The notes: generated by a model from the sequence alone, not told the origin. DNA of 64,000 nt from Anaerolineae bacterium (GCA_023382535.1 JAHDWA010000005.1:186001-250000); one strand, 5' to 3'. Shown: positions 51,818 to 61,399, numbered from the stretch's first letter. Made by a program: numbers and translations.

Positions 51818-54319
51818 ATGACCAAGCGTCCTGCTCCGCTCATTTCCACCCTGTTAATCCTGGCGATGGCCGCTTACGCCACGTTTTTCACCGCTCAGCT
51901 GCTTTTACACTACTATTCTTTCGGCTCCCGTTCGTTGGATCTGGGCAATATGGACCAGGCCATCTGGAACACCCTGCATGGCCGCCCTTTCCACCAGACC
52001 AACCAGCCCGGCGCCACCAACCGCCTCAGCCTGCATGTCGAGCCGATTCTGCTGCCTATTTCACTGCTTTACCTGGTTTACAGCGGCCCGGAAATTCTTT
52101 TTCTGTTTCAAAGTATTGTTGTAGCCCTGGGAGCGATTCCGGTGTTCGCCCTGGCCCGCTTCAAACTGTACAACGACGGCCTGGCCCTCATCTTTGCTCT
52201 GGTTTACCTGATGTTTCCGGCCATCCAGGGGGCGACCCTGCTTGACTTCCATGCCATTACCCTGGCCCCGACCTTTCTGCTGGCGGCCTTTTACTACCTT
52301 GAAACCAAGCGGCCTAAATTATTTGCCCTGTTTGCCATTCTGGCCGCTGCCTGCAAAGAGGATATGACCCTGCTGGTCATGATGCTGGGTTTTTACGCCT
52401 TTTTTATCAATCGCCAGCGCCGCCTGGGCTTGATCACGGTCGGCCTTTGCGGCATGTGGGCTTTTCTGGCCGTTTTTGTTATCCCCCCCGCCTTCGCCGG
52501 CACCGAAAATATTCATTGGGATCGCTACGGCCACCTGGGTAACAGCCCGCTCAACATCGTTTTGAATTTTTTTATCCGGCCGCACCTCGTTTTAAGTCAC
52601 TTGCAGCAGGTGCAGGCGTTGGATTACCTGCGGCTCCTGCTGACCCCGACTGGCTTCACCGCGTTGTTTAATCCCGTTACCTTACTGTTAGCCCTGCCGT
52701 CACTGGGCATTAACCTGCTCAGCAATTTTTCACCCATGCAGCGAGTCAACAGCCTGATTTACGCCGCACCCATCGTTCCGGCAGTGATGATCAGCAGCAT
52801 CTACGGCGTTGCCAACCTCAAACGAATGAGCGAATGGCGAATCATGAATAGTGGGTGGCAGGTGGCAGGCTTTACGCAACACGCAACACGCCTCAGAGCG
52901 AAGCCTCCCTTTGGGACGCAGCTTTTCAACCTCTTCTTTGGCGGCCTTATCCTCACTGCCACCCTTGTCTACCACCTCTTCTACGGCTACTTGCCCTGGG
53001 GAGGGCAGTTTCGAGGCTGGGAACAAGTGACCGGCCACCACCGCCGGGCTGAACGTCTCTTTGCCCAGATCCCGCCCGAGGCGGCGCTGTCGGCCCATGA
53101 CCGGCTTAATCCTCATGTCAGCCAGCGCGAAACTCTCTACATTTTTGACCGGATCGAGGATGCCGATCACATTGTGCTGGACGTGACCGAAGACTCCTGG
53201 CCGCTGCACCCGGTTGAATTGCGCCAGCGGGTAGACCAATTTCTGGGTAACGGTTTTGGCGTCGTTGACGCCTTCGACGGCTACCTGCTGCTGGCCAAAG
53301 ATCGGTCCGGCCTGCCGGCCACCCTGCCCGATGCTTTTTTCGATTTTGCCCGCGTACCCCATCCAGCTTCCTTTCAACCTCAATTTCCCGCTGCCGTCAC
53401 GTTTGACGACAAATTGAAGCTGTTGGGCTACGATCTGAGCTATGGCGCGCACGAAGACAGGCTGCCGGTCATCACCTTGTATTGGCAGGCCCTGGAACCG
53501 CTGGAAGAAAATTACAGCCTCTGGCCCTTTTCGCTGGATCGCAGCGGCAAGCTTATTGAAGACCCGAGCGAGCGTCCCCTGGTGGCCGCCTTGTGGTATC
53601 CCACCTCCCGCTGGTCGCCCGGCGAAATTGTCGTCACCCGCACCCTGCCCTGGGATTTGGGCGACGAGTTCACCCTGGCTGTCGGCGTGGCCGGGACGGG
53701 CGAAGAGGCGATGAAGCGGGGAAGCGGGGAGGCGAAGCAAGGTGAAGGGTGGACTGACTCGACAGAGAGGTTACCCATTACCGAGGCTGATTCGACGCTT
53801 TATCTCTTTGAAAACAAAAGCTGGGCCAGGTTAGGCAGCTTTCGCCGCACCCAGCCACACACTTATGAGGCAATAACGCCCGGTCTGACCCAACCGGCCC
53901 AACCTCGCCAAGTTCAATTCTGGGACATTATCCATCTGCAAGGCGTTGACCTGCCCACCTCTCCCCTCAGCCCCGGCGACTCCCTGCCTTTTACCCTTTA
54001 TTGGCAAAGCGCCGCCCCGATCACCGTTGATCTGAAGACCTTTGCTCACCTGCTGGACGAAAATGGCCAGGTCGTGGCTCAATTGGATTGGACTCCCCAC
54101 GATGCTTTAGGCTATCTGCCTACCACTGCCTGGCAGCCGGGTCGCCCGGTGGTTGACCGGCAAGTCTTACCTCTGCCGGTTCAGCTTGTGCCTGGGCAAT
54201 ATCATCTGGTGCTGGGCTGGTATTATCCCGTCACCGGGGATCGGTTGCCTGTAACGGCCGGTGACGTGGCTGGCGAGGGGGGGGATACGGCGGAGGTGGG
54301 GGGAGTGGCGATTCGCTAG
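51818..54319 (+). CDS. DUF2079 membrane protein with C-terminal beta domains
   Basis: An 833-residue protein. The first about 340 residues are polytopic and match DUF2079 (FGSRSLDLGNMDQAIWNTLHGRPF, then a series of helices), a family that includes large multi-pass proteins thought to be lipid-carrier or glycosyl-transfer proteins. The rest is soluble with several beta domains sharing ITLYWQALEPLEENYSLWPFSLD-type Trp motifs, seen twice. Two segments look foreign: about residues 328-365 (encoded by the repeat at 52895-52920 and neighbouring tandem DNA) and KRGSGEAKQGEGW at about 630 (tandem GCGGGGAAGC DNA). Both are in frame. Function is unknown beyond envelope localisation. Confidence 0.82.
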   Translation: MTKRPAPLISTLLILAMAAYATFFTAQLLLHYYSFGSRSLDLGNMDQAIWNTLHGRPFHQTNQPGATNRLSLHVEPILLPISLLYLVYSGPEILFLFQSIVVALGAIPVFALARFKLYNDGLALIFALVYLMFPAIQGATLLDFHAITLAPTFLLAAFYYLETKRPKLFALFAILAAACKEDMTLLVMMLGFYAFFINRQRRLGLITVGLCGMWAFLAVFVIPPAFAGTENIHWDRYGHLGNSPLNIVLNFFIRPHLVLSHLQQVQALDYLRLLLTPTGFTALFNPVTLLLALPSLGINLLSNFSPMQRVNSLIYAAPIVPAVMISSIYGVANLKRMSEWRIMNSGWQVAGFTQHATRLRAKPPFGTQLFNLFFGGLILTATLVYHLFYGYLPWGGQFRGWEQVTGHHRRAERLFAQIPPEAALSAHDRLNPHVSQRETLYIFDRIEDADHIVLDVTEDSWPLHPVELRQRVDQFLGNGFGVVDAFDGYLLLAKDRSGLPATLPDAFFDFARVPHPASFQPQFPAAVTFDDKLKLLGYDLSYGAHEDRLPVITLYWQALEPLEENYSLWPFSLDRSGKLIEDPSERPLVAALWYPTSRWSPGEIVVTRTLPWDLGDEFTLAVGVAGTGEEAMKRGSGEAKQGEGWTDSTERLPITEADSTLYLFENKSWARLGSFRRTQPHTYEAITPGLTQPAQPRQVQFWDIIHLQGVDLPTSPLSPGDSLPFTLYWQSAAPITVDLKTFAHLLDENGQVVAQLDWTPHDALGYLPTTAWQPGRPVVDRQVLPLPVQLVPGQYHLVLGWYYPVTGDRLPVTAGDVAGEGGDTAEVGGVAIR
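52895..52920 (+). repeat. AGAGCGAAGCCTCCC repeat, third copy, in frame inside the DUF2079 gene
   Basis: The DNA matches the tandem copies before the gene, and is translated as RAKPPFGT. The stretch just before it (GGTGGCAGGTGGCAGG and ACGCAACACGCAACACG) is also tandem simple sequence, so an insertion of about 90 bases is likely. Confidence 0.7.
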
Positions 54320-54371
54320 GGCAAATACCGAGTGTCAATCGGTAAATTTGACCAGAGTTATTCATTATTGC

Positions 54372-56090
54372 CTACGAGGTAGCCCTCTTTAGAATGAGAG
54401 GCAGATAGACCACGTGCCCTTGAATAGCTATCCAATCGAACTCATAGGCTGCCGAGTAACCATCTTTTCCGGTTTCGGGAATCAGTTCAAGGACAATTTG
54501 AAAGTTATGAATGCCACTCCAACGAGTGGGGGACTGGCTCAGGTTAAGGTGGAAGGTGTAAGGCAACGAGAGGCCAGGGGTGATTGTCAAGAGTCGTGTC
54601 ACTTGCGCCCCTTCCTTTACTCCGATATACAATGTAGCATTGCTGCCAAATGTGGCATCACGAATGCTGTAACTCGACACCTGACCCGTCAAAAATGAGT
54701 AGCGGCCTACATCAACGTCCATCAGTATTGGGGAGACGGCCAGACCTGTGATTGAGGTACTGTTAGTAACAAATTTGGAAAAGGCCACTTTACCTGGATT
54801 GTGACTCCAGAGTAGATCGGTCGGTTCGTATCCCCGCAGTAGCGCCCCACCATCCGCCCAGTTGTCGGTCCAGCCGGCTGGAGGCGCGTCGGTGTTTGGA
54901 TCGGGCCAAGCATCAAACAAGTCCAGATAGACTACATGGGCTTCATAATGACGCCGTGTTGTGTCAGCAGCCAATTTCTCACTATAGTCTGCGGGATTTG
55001 TCACCTGGCACACGCTAACCTGGCTGTTACGTAGAATTCCCAGGCAGCGTTCGAATTCCGGCGAGCCGGGTAGGATGTAAGAAAAGTCATTCAACGTCCA
55101 GAAAATATAACCGGCCACACCATTTGCTTCACTGAGAGAAAGCAGGGCATTATAATAGGCCGCCTGTTGAATTTCAGTATGGGGCGGATTCGCGAGGGCG
55201 GGATTAGACAGGGTGTGCAGCCCAAACTCTTCCAATACTAACGGCTTATTTCCTATAAGAGACTGAAGTGCCTGCAGGTCGCTCTCAAAGCAACGTTCCG
55301 ATAAAAAGTAGTGCATGCTGACAAAATCTACGGACGGGGCAAACTCGGCGGCGATGGTAGGACTATAGACCTGAGTGGTGACACCGGAGTTGTAGCAAAG
55401 TGTGCCGGTGACAGCGCCATAAAAGCCAATGGTGATGAGATGATTGGGATCTAGCTGCCGGGTTTGGTTAATCATCTCGTTTGCCCAGGCTTTCACCTGC
55501 GTCTGGCCCAAGCCATAATCTCGGTCCAGTTCATTTTTGAGGTCCCAGGCCAGGATAGCGGGGTTGGTTTTACCCAAGGTGTTGACAACCGTGCTAATGT
55601 GGCGGGTACTGCTGAGGTAATCGGTTGTCGAGTAGGGGGCAGTCGAGTCACTGGCATAGAGATCAAACAGGGTGACGATGGCCACCATGTCGCGGGTTTG
55701 CAGCCGGTGAATAAAATCCGCCAAGTAACTCGGATAGCTACTTTGAACCGTTCCACTAAAAAAGCGGTAGGGGGTAAAGATACGAACGGTGTTGACCCCC
55801 AACAGCTTCGCCTTATCCAACTCTTGATTGATTTGGGCAGAGGTTGCCGGGTTGCTGTAGTTTGTCCAAAATTTATCCCAGGCGAAATCCTTGGGATAGT
55901 AATTCATCCCCCGCACTTCAAGGCGAGCACCATTACGAACGAGAAAACGGCCTTCTCTGGTAATGAGGTTAGGAAGCGCAGTAGATTGAGCTAAGCCTGA
56001 TGCCAGGCTGGCTGACACGATGAGAGCAGCCCCAAGCCCTGCCGCGAGAGCAATACATACCCGGCTAAGGTTTTGCGCCGACAACATCAT
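54372..56090 (-). CDS. Secreted glycoside hydrolase (GH5/mannanase-like clan A fold)
   Basis: A 572-residue exported protein. The ATG at 56090 is used (a GTG at 56105 is possible); the first about 35 residues form a signal peptide. The TIM-barrel domain begins FLVRNGARLEVRGMNYYP, as in GH5-type glucanases and mannanases. The acid/base Glu187 lies in WDLKNELD and the nucleophile Glu288 in LVLEEFGLHT. A C-terminal beta domain of about 180 residues, probably carbohydrate-binding, ends in VVYLPLILKRATS, matching the YLPLI motif common at the ends of exported Chloroflexota proteins. Substrate is probably a beta-glucan or mannan. It lies 36 bases after the lipoprotein gene, on the same strand. Confidence 0.85.
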   Translation of the reverse strand: MMLSAQNLSRVCIALAAGLGAALIVSASLASGLAQSTALPNLITREGRFLVRNGARLEVRGMNYYPKDFAWDKFWTNYSNPATSAQINQELDKAKLLGVNTVRIFTPYRFFSGTVQSSYPSYLADFIHRLQTRDMVAIVTLFDLYASDSTAPYSTTDYLSSTRHISTVVNTLGKTNPAILAWDLKNELDRDYGLGQTQVKAWANEMINQTRQLDPNHLITIGFYGAVTGTLCYNSGVTTQVYSPTIAAEFAPSVDFVSMHYFLSERCFESDLQALQSLIGNKPLVLEEFGLHTLSNPALANPPHTEIQQAAYYNALLSLSEANGVAGYIFWTLNDFSYILPGSPEFERCLGILRNSQVSVCQVTNPADYSEKLAADTTRRHYEAHVVYLDLFDAWPDPNTDAPPAGWTDNWADGGALLRGYEPTDLLWSHNPGKVAFSKFVTNSTSITGLAVSPILMDVDVGRYSFLTGQVSSYSIRDATFGSNATLYIGVKEGAQVTRLLTITPGLSLPYTFHLNLSQSPTRWSGIHNFQIVLELIPETGKDGYSAAYEFDWIAIQGHVVYLPLILKRATS

Positions 56091-56126
56091 TATGCTCACA
56101 GCCACTACGAAACCGATAAAGCAGAA

Positions 56127-57536
56127 CTACTTGCCACGTCTTACTGAAACGCTGGCCTTCTCATCAATACCGTGTGGCAACTCGATAAAGAGGTAACCTG
56201 GAAAAGAACCTGTTCGACACCCTTCTTCCTGCCGTCTTTCAAAGATGGTATGGACATCCTCATTTACCAGCGCTACAATGATGTCAAAAGGCTTGCCTAT
56301 ATCACTATCCGCACCGATATTAATCCTGCTTTCCCAAAAGCCAACTGTCTGAGTAGTACTTATTCCTTCACAAGCATTCGCAGATTGAGGATAGTAACGA
56401 CCATCAGGAGCATAGACCATTACCCAGATGTGATCTGTCACTTCCTCCGAGTAAGTACCGCTTACCACAAGGCTTTGGGGCACTGTCGCATCATCAGTAA
56501 CACTCTCCAAAACAACCTGACCCGGCAATTCAATGTTAGAGCTATCGAGATGGGGCTCAAACTCATCAGGTCCTCGTCTTACAGTAATGCGTTTGTGTTC
56601 TATGAGACCAGCAGGTAATTCGTTTTTAGATAGACCGGGGTATTCATTATTTAGGCACCAAGTTTGGAGTGTCTGAGAAAAGAAGGCACTGGCCTCATGG
56701 TTGGCTGTAGTTACGGTGATGTCGAAAAGTCTGCCTAGTTCATTTGGACCACCCAAACCTATACGGACCTCCCATCGGCCGTCGAGCTTGAATGCACTCT
56801 CGCTACAGGCGTTTGGTGATTGAGGCCAAAGTTTTTCACCACTGGGACCCACTAAAACCCAGATGTCGTCAGTCACTTTTGGGGCGTACTCCCCTATGAG
56901 GGATAGGGATTGGGCTACAGTATCGCCATCTTGGAGAATTGATATAGATACTAATGAGATGGGTGTTGGTGTATCAGTCGCAGTAGGGGATGATGTAGGA
57001 GTTGGCATGGGTGATTCAGTCGGGGTTGGTGTTGGTGTTTCGGTTGGTGCCGGCGTGTCAGTTTGGGTCGGTGCTGGGGTAGGAGTTGGTGTGGGTGTGT
57101 CAGTTGGGGGCGCGGGAGTAGGCGTTGGGGTTGGCTCCGCTTCCACTTTGATGGAGGTGGCCTTTTCCACGCTCTGACCCTCCCACTGCACCTCGACAAT
57201 AACACTATAGACTCCCGGCTCATCAGGAGCGCGGAAGGTAATAGCCGGACTACCCTGGCCTTTCAAGATTTCACCGTCCTCGGCCATCCAGGTGTAAGTC
57301 AAGGTAGTCCCCCTAGCTTTTGAAACTTCGATGGATATGCCCACTTCCTCCCCTGGTTTCAGAGGGGTAGAGGCATCTACCTGCGGCCCGGTAATTTCCG
57401 GCGGTTGAACGGCAGCGATAGGGGTCGGCGTTGTTCCTCCACAAGCGATAGCAAGCAACAAAAGTATGCCGGTCAAGATGAACAGACTGAACGAATGACA
57501 AATTCTGGGCTGATTTGTGATAGTCTCAGTTACCAT
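56127..57536 (-). CDS. Lipoprotein with an Ig/PKD-like domain, Thr/Pro stalk and two copies of a Cys-containing domain
   Basis: A 469-residue protein. The ATG at 57536 is chosen because GAGGAGAG lies just before it; a TTG at 57554 overlaps that site. A signal ending in LLAIAC supplies a lipobox. Then follow an Ig/PKD-like domain (about 45-125, with YTWMAEDGEIL), a stalk of PTPTP/DTPAPTET repeats (about 130-190), and two copies of a domain of about 125 residues. Each copy has the pattern VxDxIWVxVxxxxG...YxPQSxNAC, (S/E)RIxxGxxxxxGxxFDIxVxxxN and a second Cys near a QxxxC segment, so one disulfide per copy is possible. I recognise no enzyme motif. It would be a surface-attached binding protein. 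Confidence 0.8.
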   Translation of the reverse strand: MVTETITNQPRICHSFSLFILTGILLLLAIACGGTTPTPIAAVQPPEITGPQVDASTPLKPGEEVGISIEVSKARGTTLTYTWMAEDGEILKGQGSPAITFRAPDEPGVYSVIVEVQWEGQSVEKATSIKVEAEPTPTPTPAPPTDTPTPTPTPAPTQTDTPAPTETPTPTPTESPMPTPTSSPTATDTPTPISLVSISILQDGDTVAQSLSLIGEYAPKVTDDIWVLVGPSGEKLWPQSPNACSESAFKLDGRWEVRIGLGGPNELGRLFDITVTTANHEASAFFSQTLQTWCLNNEYPGLSKNELPAGLIEHKRITVRRGPDEFEPHLDSSNIELPGQVVLESVTDDATVPQSLVVSGTYSEEVTDHIWVMVYAPDGRYYPQSANACEGISTTQTVGFWESRINIGADSDIGKPFDIIVALVNEDVHTIFERRQEEGCRTGSFPGYLFIELPHGIDEKASVSVRRGK

Positions 57537-57645
57537 GTTTTGTTCTCTCCTCAATTTAACTGGCAGAATGACGGCTGCTTCAGAATTTGAATAGATGCGG
57601 CATTAACTTTTCTTATCATAAGGCAGAGATTTTGCACAAAAACGG

Positions 57646-59592
57646 CTACTTCTGCGATTTAACGATGAAACAGATTCTGTTTACGCTTAGGGTCTTGCCC
57701 TCCCTGAGCACCTCGACTGTGACTGTTTGCGTAGGGTGTTCAGTAGAAGCGGAATAGTTAACTGCATAGTTCTGGGAGTCAAGTTTGTCCTTATTGTGCG
57801 AGTCGCCGGGATTGAAACGCCAGTTATAAGAGTAAATATTGGGCTGTAGCGGTTTTCCTTCAGAGTCTATCAGCTTAACCTCGATTCTGGCGGAAGTGTT
57901 CGTGTCAATTTCTTGACAACTGTCATAGGTGGTATCTATCTCAACCCCGTCAACCTCGATCACGACTTCCTCGTTAGATATTGGCAAAATTAGAGCTGGT
58001 GCCGGTGTGATTGGAGGTACTCGAGACCTGAAGAACCACCCAATAACAACCAGTATAACAACTAATATAACCAATGATAGAGCAATGATTAAGAGGATTT
58101 TGTAATGTGTCCAAATACTTTTGATAGGCTGCCAAATAAAAACGTAGGAACGCGCCTTCCACAACAGTTGTCCTGTATCGCGGTAAGCTGGATCAATCTC
58201 AATAATTTGCTGGCACCTTGCGATCATTTGTTGCCACTGCTTGCTGATCTCTGCCTGCTTAACCGTATCGTAAAGCTGCGCCAAATACTGGTGCTTTTGC
58301 ACCTCAGCTAACTTTGCTCGGACATCCTTGTAGCCCTGGTCAGTGTCGAGTATTTGTTGGAATAACTGGATACTCTGCTCCCATCCCCTATTCTCAAACC
58401 ATGCCATCCCTTGATTGTAGAGTTCGGCGAGTTGCTGTTGTCTTTCGGCTTCGGCTAACTTCGTCCGGGCATCTTTATAATCCTGGTCAACCCTGAGTAT
58501 TTGCCTGAATTGAGCGACAGCATTCGGCCACGTTTCACCCAGAAGATTTTCCAAACCCCGGTCATAAAGTTCGGCGAGTCGTTGTTGCTTTTGCGCTTTA
58601 GCTAATTTCTCTGGAATCTCCTCATAATCCCGGTCAATTTCAAGGATTTGCTGGAACAAACTGATCGCACGTATCCAATTTTCGCGAGCGACTGCTTGTT
58701 CAGCCGCCGCATAGCGTTGGCTTAGATGTGCTTGAAGTTCCGTATTCAGATCTTGTAGTTCTAGCTCGATTGCCCTAATCTTCTCAATTTCGGCCTCAAC
58801 TTCGTGACGCAAATGCAAGGGCACTCCAATTGGACCATAATCGGCCGCCTGTTGTCTAAGTTCTGACAGGTTGCGTATATGTCTGGGTAACAGTCGCCTC
58901 AATTCAGTTCGGTTATCGGCAAGTCTCTGTAATCTGGTTGAGGAGATAAGGGTTGGTTGGGATTTTTGAAACCTTCCGTCTTTGAAAATCCATTCTTCAA
59001 TTTCACCGGATTCTGCCTTTAATATTACCTTTTCAATATTTAATGAACGAAGCTGCCCACTGTTAGACTCTAAAAGAGAGTGAAGGCGCTGAACGGCCTC
59101 GGTTGGTACTCCCATGTCAAAGACTACACTACCCTGGTAGACATCATACACCTTAATAGCTTCAGGTGAGATCTTCATCAATGTTGCAAATGACTCAATA
59201 GCAGCCGACCGGCGGGCTTCTGACAGTGAAGAAAAATCACCCAGTAGATATATCTGTATCCTTTGTTTAGAGGGAAGTGAGGCAGAGGTATCCTCAATTT
59301 CATGGACACCCGTGACTGCAAGAGGGTTAGAGGAAACATCATGATAGGGCTGATGCTCCCCATATTTGGCGTTATTATGTTCTTTGACCCAAACGAGGAG
59401 GATATCAAGTAAAGATCTTCGGTTGGCGTAATCAACAATTAGGCGAGCTAATTGAGCGGGGCTGGTATCATGCGGTATTTGAGAATAAAACGGTTTAAAC
59501 TTAGGCTCATCAAAACAGAACTGGAGAAGTTCCTCGGCGCTGAAGCCTTCAATCAACAAGGTATGAATGTGGGCCAAGTTGTATTCGGTCAT
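57646..59592 (-). CDS. Effector-associated (death-like) domain protein with TPR-like repeats and a transmembrane helix
   Basis: A 648-residue protein. Residues about 5-75 (LLIEGFSAEELLQFCFDEPKF...YANRRSLLDILLVWVKEHN) match bacterial effector-associated/death-like domains that act as adaptors in NTPase-based conflict and signalling systems. A region of about 100 residues with a VYQGSVVFDMGVP strand follows. Then come four TPR-like units of about 55 residues, each with W..(A/S)I.LFQQIL..D..Y.D...KLAEA...Q.LAELY. One helix (about 505-527) crosses the membrane, and a C-terminal beta domain with two Cys ends the protein outside. Composition is more AT-rich than neighbours. Its promoter (59709-59737) separates it from the STAND ATPase gene. 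Confidence 0.78.
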   Translation of the reverse strand: MTEYNLAHIHTLLIEGFSAEELLQFCFDEPKFKPFYSQIPHDTSPAQLARLIVDYANRRSLLDILLVWVKEHNNAKYGEHQPYHDVSSNPLAVTGVHEIEDTSASLPSKQRIQIYLLGDFSSLSEARRSAAIESFATLMKISPEAIKVYDVYQGSVVFDMGVPTEAVQRLHSLLESNSGQLRSLNIEKVILKAESGEIEEWIFKDGRFQKSQPTLISSTRLQRLADNRTELRRLLPRHIRNLSELRQQAADYGPIGVPLHLRHEVEAEIEKIRAIELELQDLNTELQAHLSQRYAAAEQAVARENWIRAISLFQQILEIDRDYEEIPEKLAKAQKQQRLAELYDRGLENLLGETWPNAVAQFRQILRVDQDYKDARTKLAEAERQQQLAELYNQGMAWFENRGWEQSIQLFQQILDTDQGYKDVRAKLAEVQKHQYLAQLYDTVKQAEISKQWQQMIARCQQIIEIDPAYRDTGQLLWKARSYVFIWQPIKSIWTHYKILLIIALSLVILVVILVVIGWFFRSRVPPITPAPALILPISNEEVVIEVDGVEIDTTYDSCQEIDTNTSARIEVKLIDSEGKPLQPNIYSYNWRFNPGDSHNKDKLDSQNYAVNYSASTEHPTQTVTVEVLREGKTLSVNRICFIVKSQK

Positions 59593-59708
59593 TTGTCACC
59601 CTTGACAAATTGATGTGCCTGGCTGAGAATAGAAACACCCATTCAATGGGCGCTCATCTTCCTGGCCGAGAAAGATTTCTTGGGAGAGTGGCAGGGGTAA
59701 TTACATCC

Positions 59709-59737
59709 AATATATCACAATTCTGTTCCATTGACAA
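59709..59737 (-). promoter_or_regulatory. Promoter of the effector-associated-domain gene
   Basis: On the minus strand TTGTCA (59737-59732), a 17-base spacer and TATATT (59714-59709). The sequence TTGTGATATATT around the -10 box is identical to that of the promoter at 63295-63323. Confidence 0.65.
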
Positions 59738-59847
59738 CGGATCATTTTTGGCACGGTGGGTTTCCCATTAGTTGAGAAAATTGGGACAGGCAAACTGCCA
59801 GGCTTCCTCCCAGCGCTGGCTGAACATTACTTGAACAGGGATCAATT

Positions 59848-61287
59848 TCATCGTCCCGGCCGGCCCTCCGCGAAAAACTGGTAGCCCCCCTCAAGCATTC
59901 CCCCCCGCGTACCCCGCCAGGTGACCAGGTAGCAGGGTTTGGCTGGGTTAGGCTCAATCTTCTCGCGCAGTTTAGCAATAACCTGATAGAGGCTGTCGTC
60001 GGTTACGCCTTGCTGGCGGAGTTCTTCGGGCCAGGCGTGGACAATCAACTCTGTTTTGGTGTGGCGCAGCCGGGGATGTTTGACCAAAAAGGATAAAACA
60101 GCTCTTTCCAACGGGGCCAGGTCTGTCAGGGGATTCTGGCCCTGATATAACTCCTCAGTCTCCTCATCTAACCAAATTTTACCGCTGCCTCGGCCCACCG
60201 CCTGGGCGACGTACCCAGCCAATAACTCACTCACAATACGCCAGCCGCTGTCCACTTGTTGACACAGCCCTTTAGCCGTCAGGCGAGCCAGGGCATGCCG
60301 GTGCTGCTTGGCCAGGCCCTCGAAGGTTCTAGCCAGAGCCTTCTCCTGGCCGGCCGCGCTTGCTGCCCGGCTTTGCCACTTTTGCAACTGAGCCAGGGCC
60401 AACTGCTCCTCTTGGGTTAACCCGCCCCAGATTTCGGCCAGCCGGTACTGGAGGCTGCGTTCAGCCAACAGAGTGGACGCCCAGTCTGTGGCTGCCGGCT
60501 TAGCGGGGGCAGTTAGCCACCAGTTACAGGCCGCTTTGAGGAGGCTCGGATAGCCGCCGGTTAAGTCCAGCAGGTGCATGATCTCATTTTCAGTTGGAGG
60601 CGTGAGAACCGCGTGCGTCTCATCGGCGACCAGTTGCCGGGCGTCGGTCTCAGCCAATGGCCCGACCCAGCAGACGTGACTGTCCAGGAGTTCGTACAGT
60701 TCACTCAGGATGGTTGGATCAGACAGATAAGCTATCTCCTGGCGCACGCCGACCAGGTAGCAGAGCGTACTTTTGAAGCTGTCGCGCAGGCCGCGCAAGG
60801 TATCTGACAACTGTGGGCTGGCCACCTGGCAGAAATGATCAAAGTGATCCAACACCAAGATGACCCGCACGTGATGGGTTTGAAACAGCAGGAGTAATTC
60901 ACGGAGCGCGCTCTGAGATAAAAAAGGATCTCGCACCCCCCGATTCTCCTCGTACAGTTTGGTCACGGCTTGCCGCAGGTCTGTCTCAAGATAGGGGCGA
61001 GCTTCGTAAAAGGAGCGGAGGATAAGGCGGTAAAGACTGGAAAGGTTGCTGACCGGCAGGTTATTGAGGTCAACCAAAACGAGGGCCACCGAACCGGCCC
61101 AGGGAGCGAGGTAAGATTGGAGAATTTCGGGCCGGTGGCACAAAAAACCGAGCAGATTCGATTTCCCAGCCCCGGTCAAGCCCACCACAGCGCCGCTGGC
61201 GCCGCTTCGAATCCAGCCGGCCAGCGTGTCCATTTCTTTGGACCGATAGGAACGGCTGTAGGCTGCCCAAGAGCGATTTGTCGTCAT
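59848..61287 (-). CDS. STAND-like AAA ATPase with C-terminal winged helix (transcription regulator)
   Basis: A 479-residue protein. The ATPase part (about 15-270) has Walker A GLTGAGKS (36-43) and Walker B VRVILVLDHFDHF (about 140-150), the order and length of STAND/NACHT-like ATPases, followed by a helical winged region. The last about 110 residues form an OmpR-type winged helix (LTDLAPLERAVLSFLVKH..., YQVIAKLREKIEPNPAKPCYLVTWRGTRGG). Such proteins gate DNA binding by ATP and a ligand. It lacks a sensor repeat domain of its own, while a TPR protein is encoded 0.6 kb away. GGAGGGAGG precedes the ATG. It is divergent from the small peptide gene at 61671, with TGTTCAG sites between. Confidence 0.85.
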   Translation of the reverse strand: MTTNRSWAAYSRSYRSKEMDTLAGWIRSGASGAVVGLTGAGKSNLLGFLCHRPEILQSYLAPWAGSVALVLVDLNNLPVSNLSSLYRLILRSFYEARPYLETDLRQAVTKLYEENRGVRDPFLSQSALRELLLLFQTHHVRVILVLDHFDHFCQVASPQLSDTLRGLRDSFKSTLCYLVGVRQEIAYLSDPTILSELYELLDSHVCWVGPLAETDARQLVADETHAVLTPPTENEIMHLLDLTGGYPSLLKAACNWWLTAPAKPAATDWASTLLAERSLQYRLAEIWGGLTQEEQLALAQLQKWQSRAASAAGQEKALARTFEGLAKQHRHALARLTAKGLCQQVDSGWRIVSELLAGYVAQAVGRGSGKIWLDEETEELYQGQNPLTDLAPLERAVLSFLVKHPRLRHTKTELIVHAWPEELRQQGVTDDSLYQVIAKLREKIEPNPAKPCYLVTWRGTRGGMLEGGYQFFAEGRPGR

Positions 61288-61381
61288 GCTGATACCTCCC
61301 TCCTCTGGACGAATCAGCGGGTGAGACAGTGGGAAATTAGCCGGACAAAATGATGAGCGAACCCCTCGATTAATCAGTCGT

Positions 61382-61399
61382 TGTTCAGAATATGTTCAG
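61382..61399. promoter_or_regulatory. Direct repeat TGTTCAG, 11-base period (putative operator)
   Basis: TGTTCAG at 61382-61388 and 61393-61399. The 11-base spacing suits the OmpR-type winged helix of the regulator that starts about 95 bases away. It lies between divergent genes. Confidence 0.5.

Noticed and set aside
59742..59978. 78-codon frame before the end of the STAND ATPase gene
   Set aside because: It overlaps the ATPase 3-prime end out of frame and has no features; the gap 59593-59847 is better explained as a promoter region.
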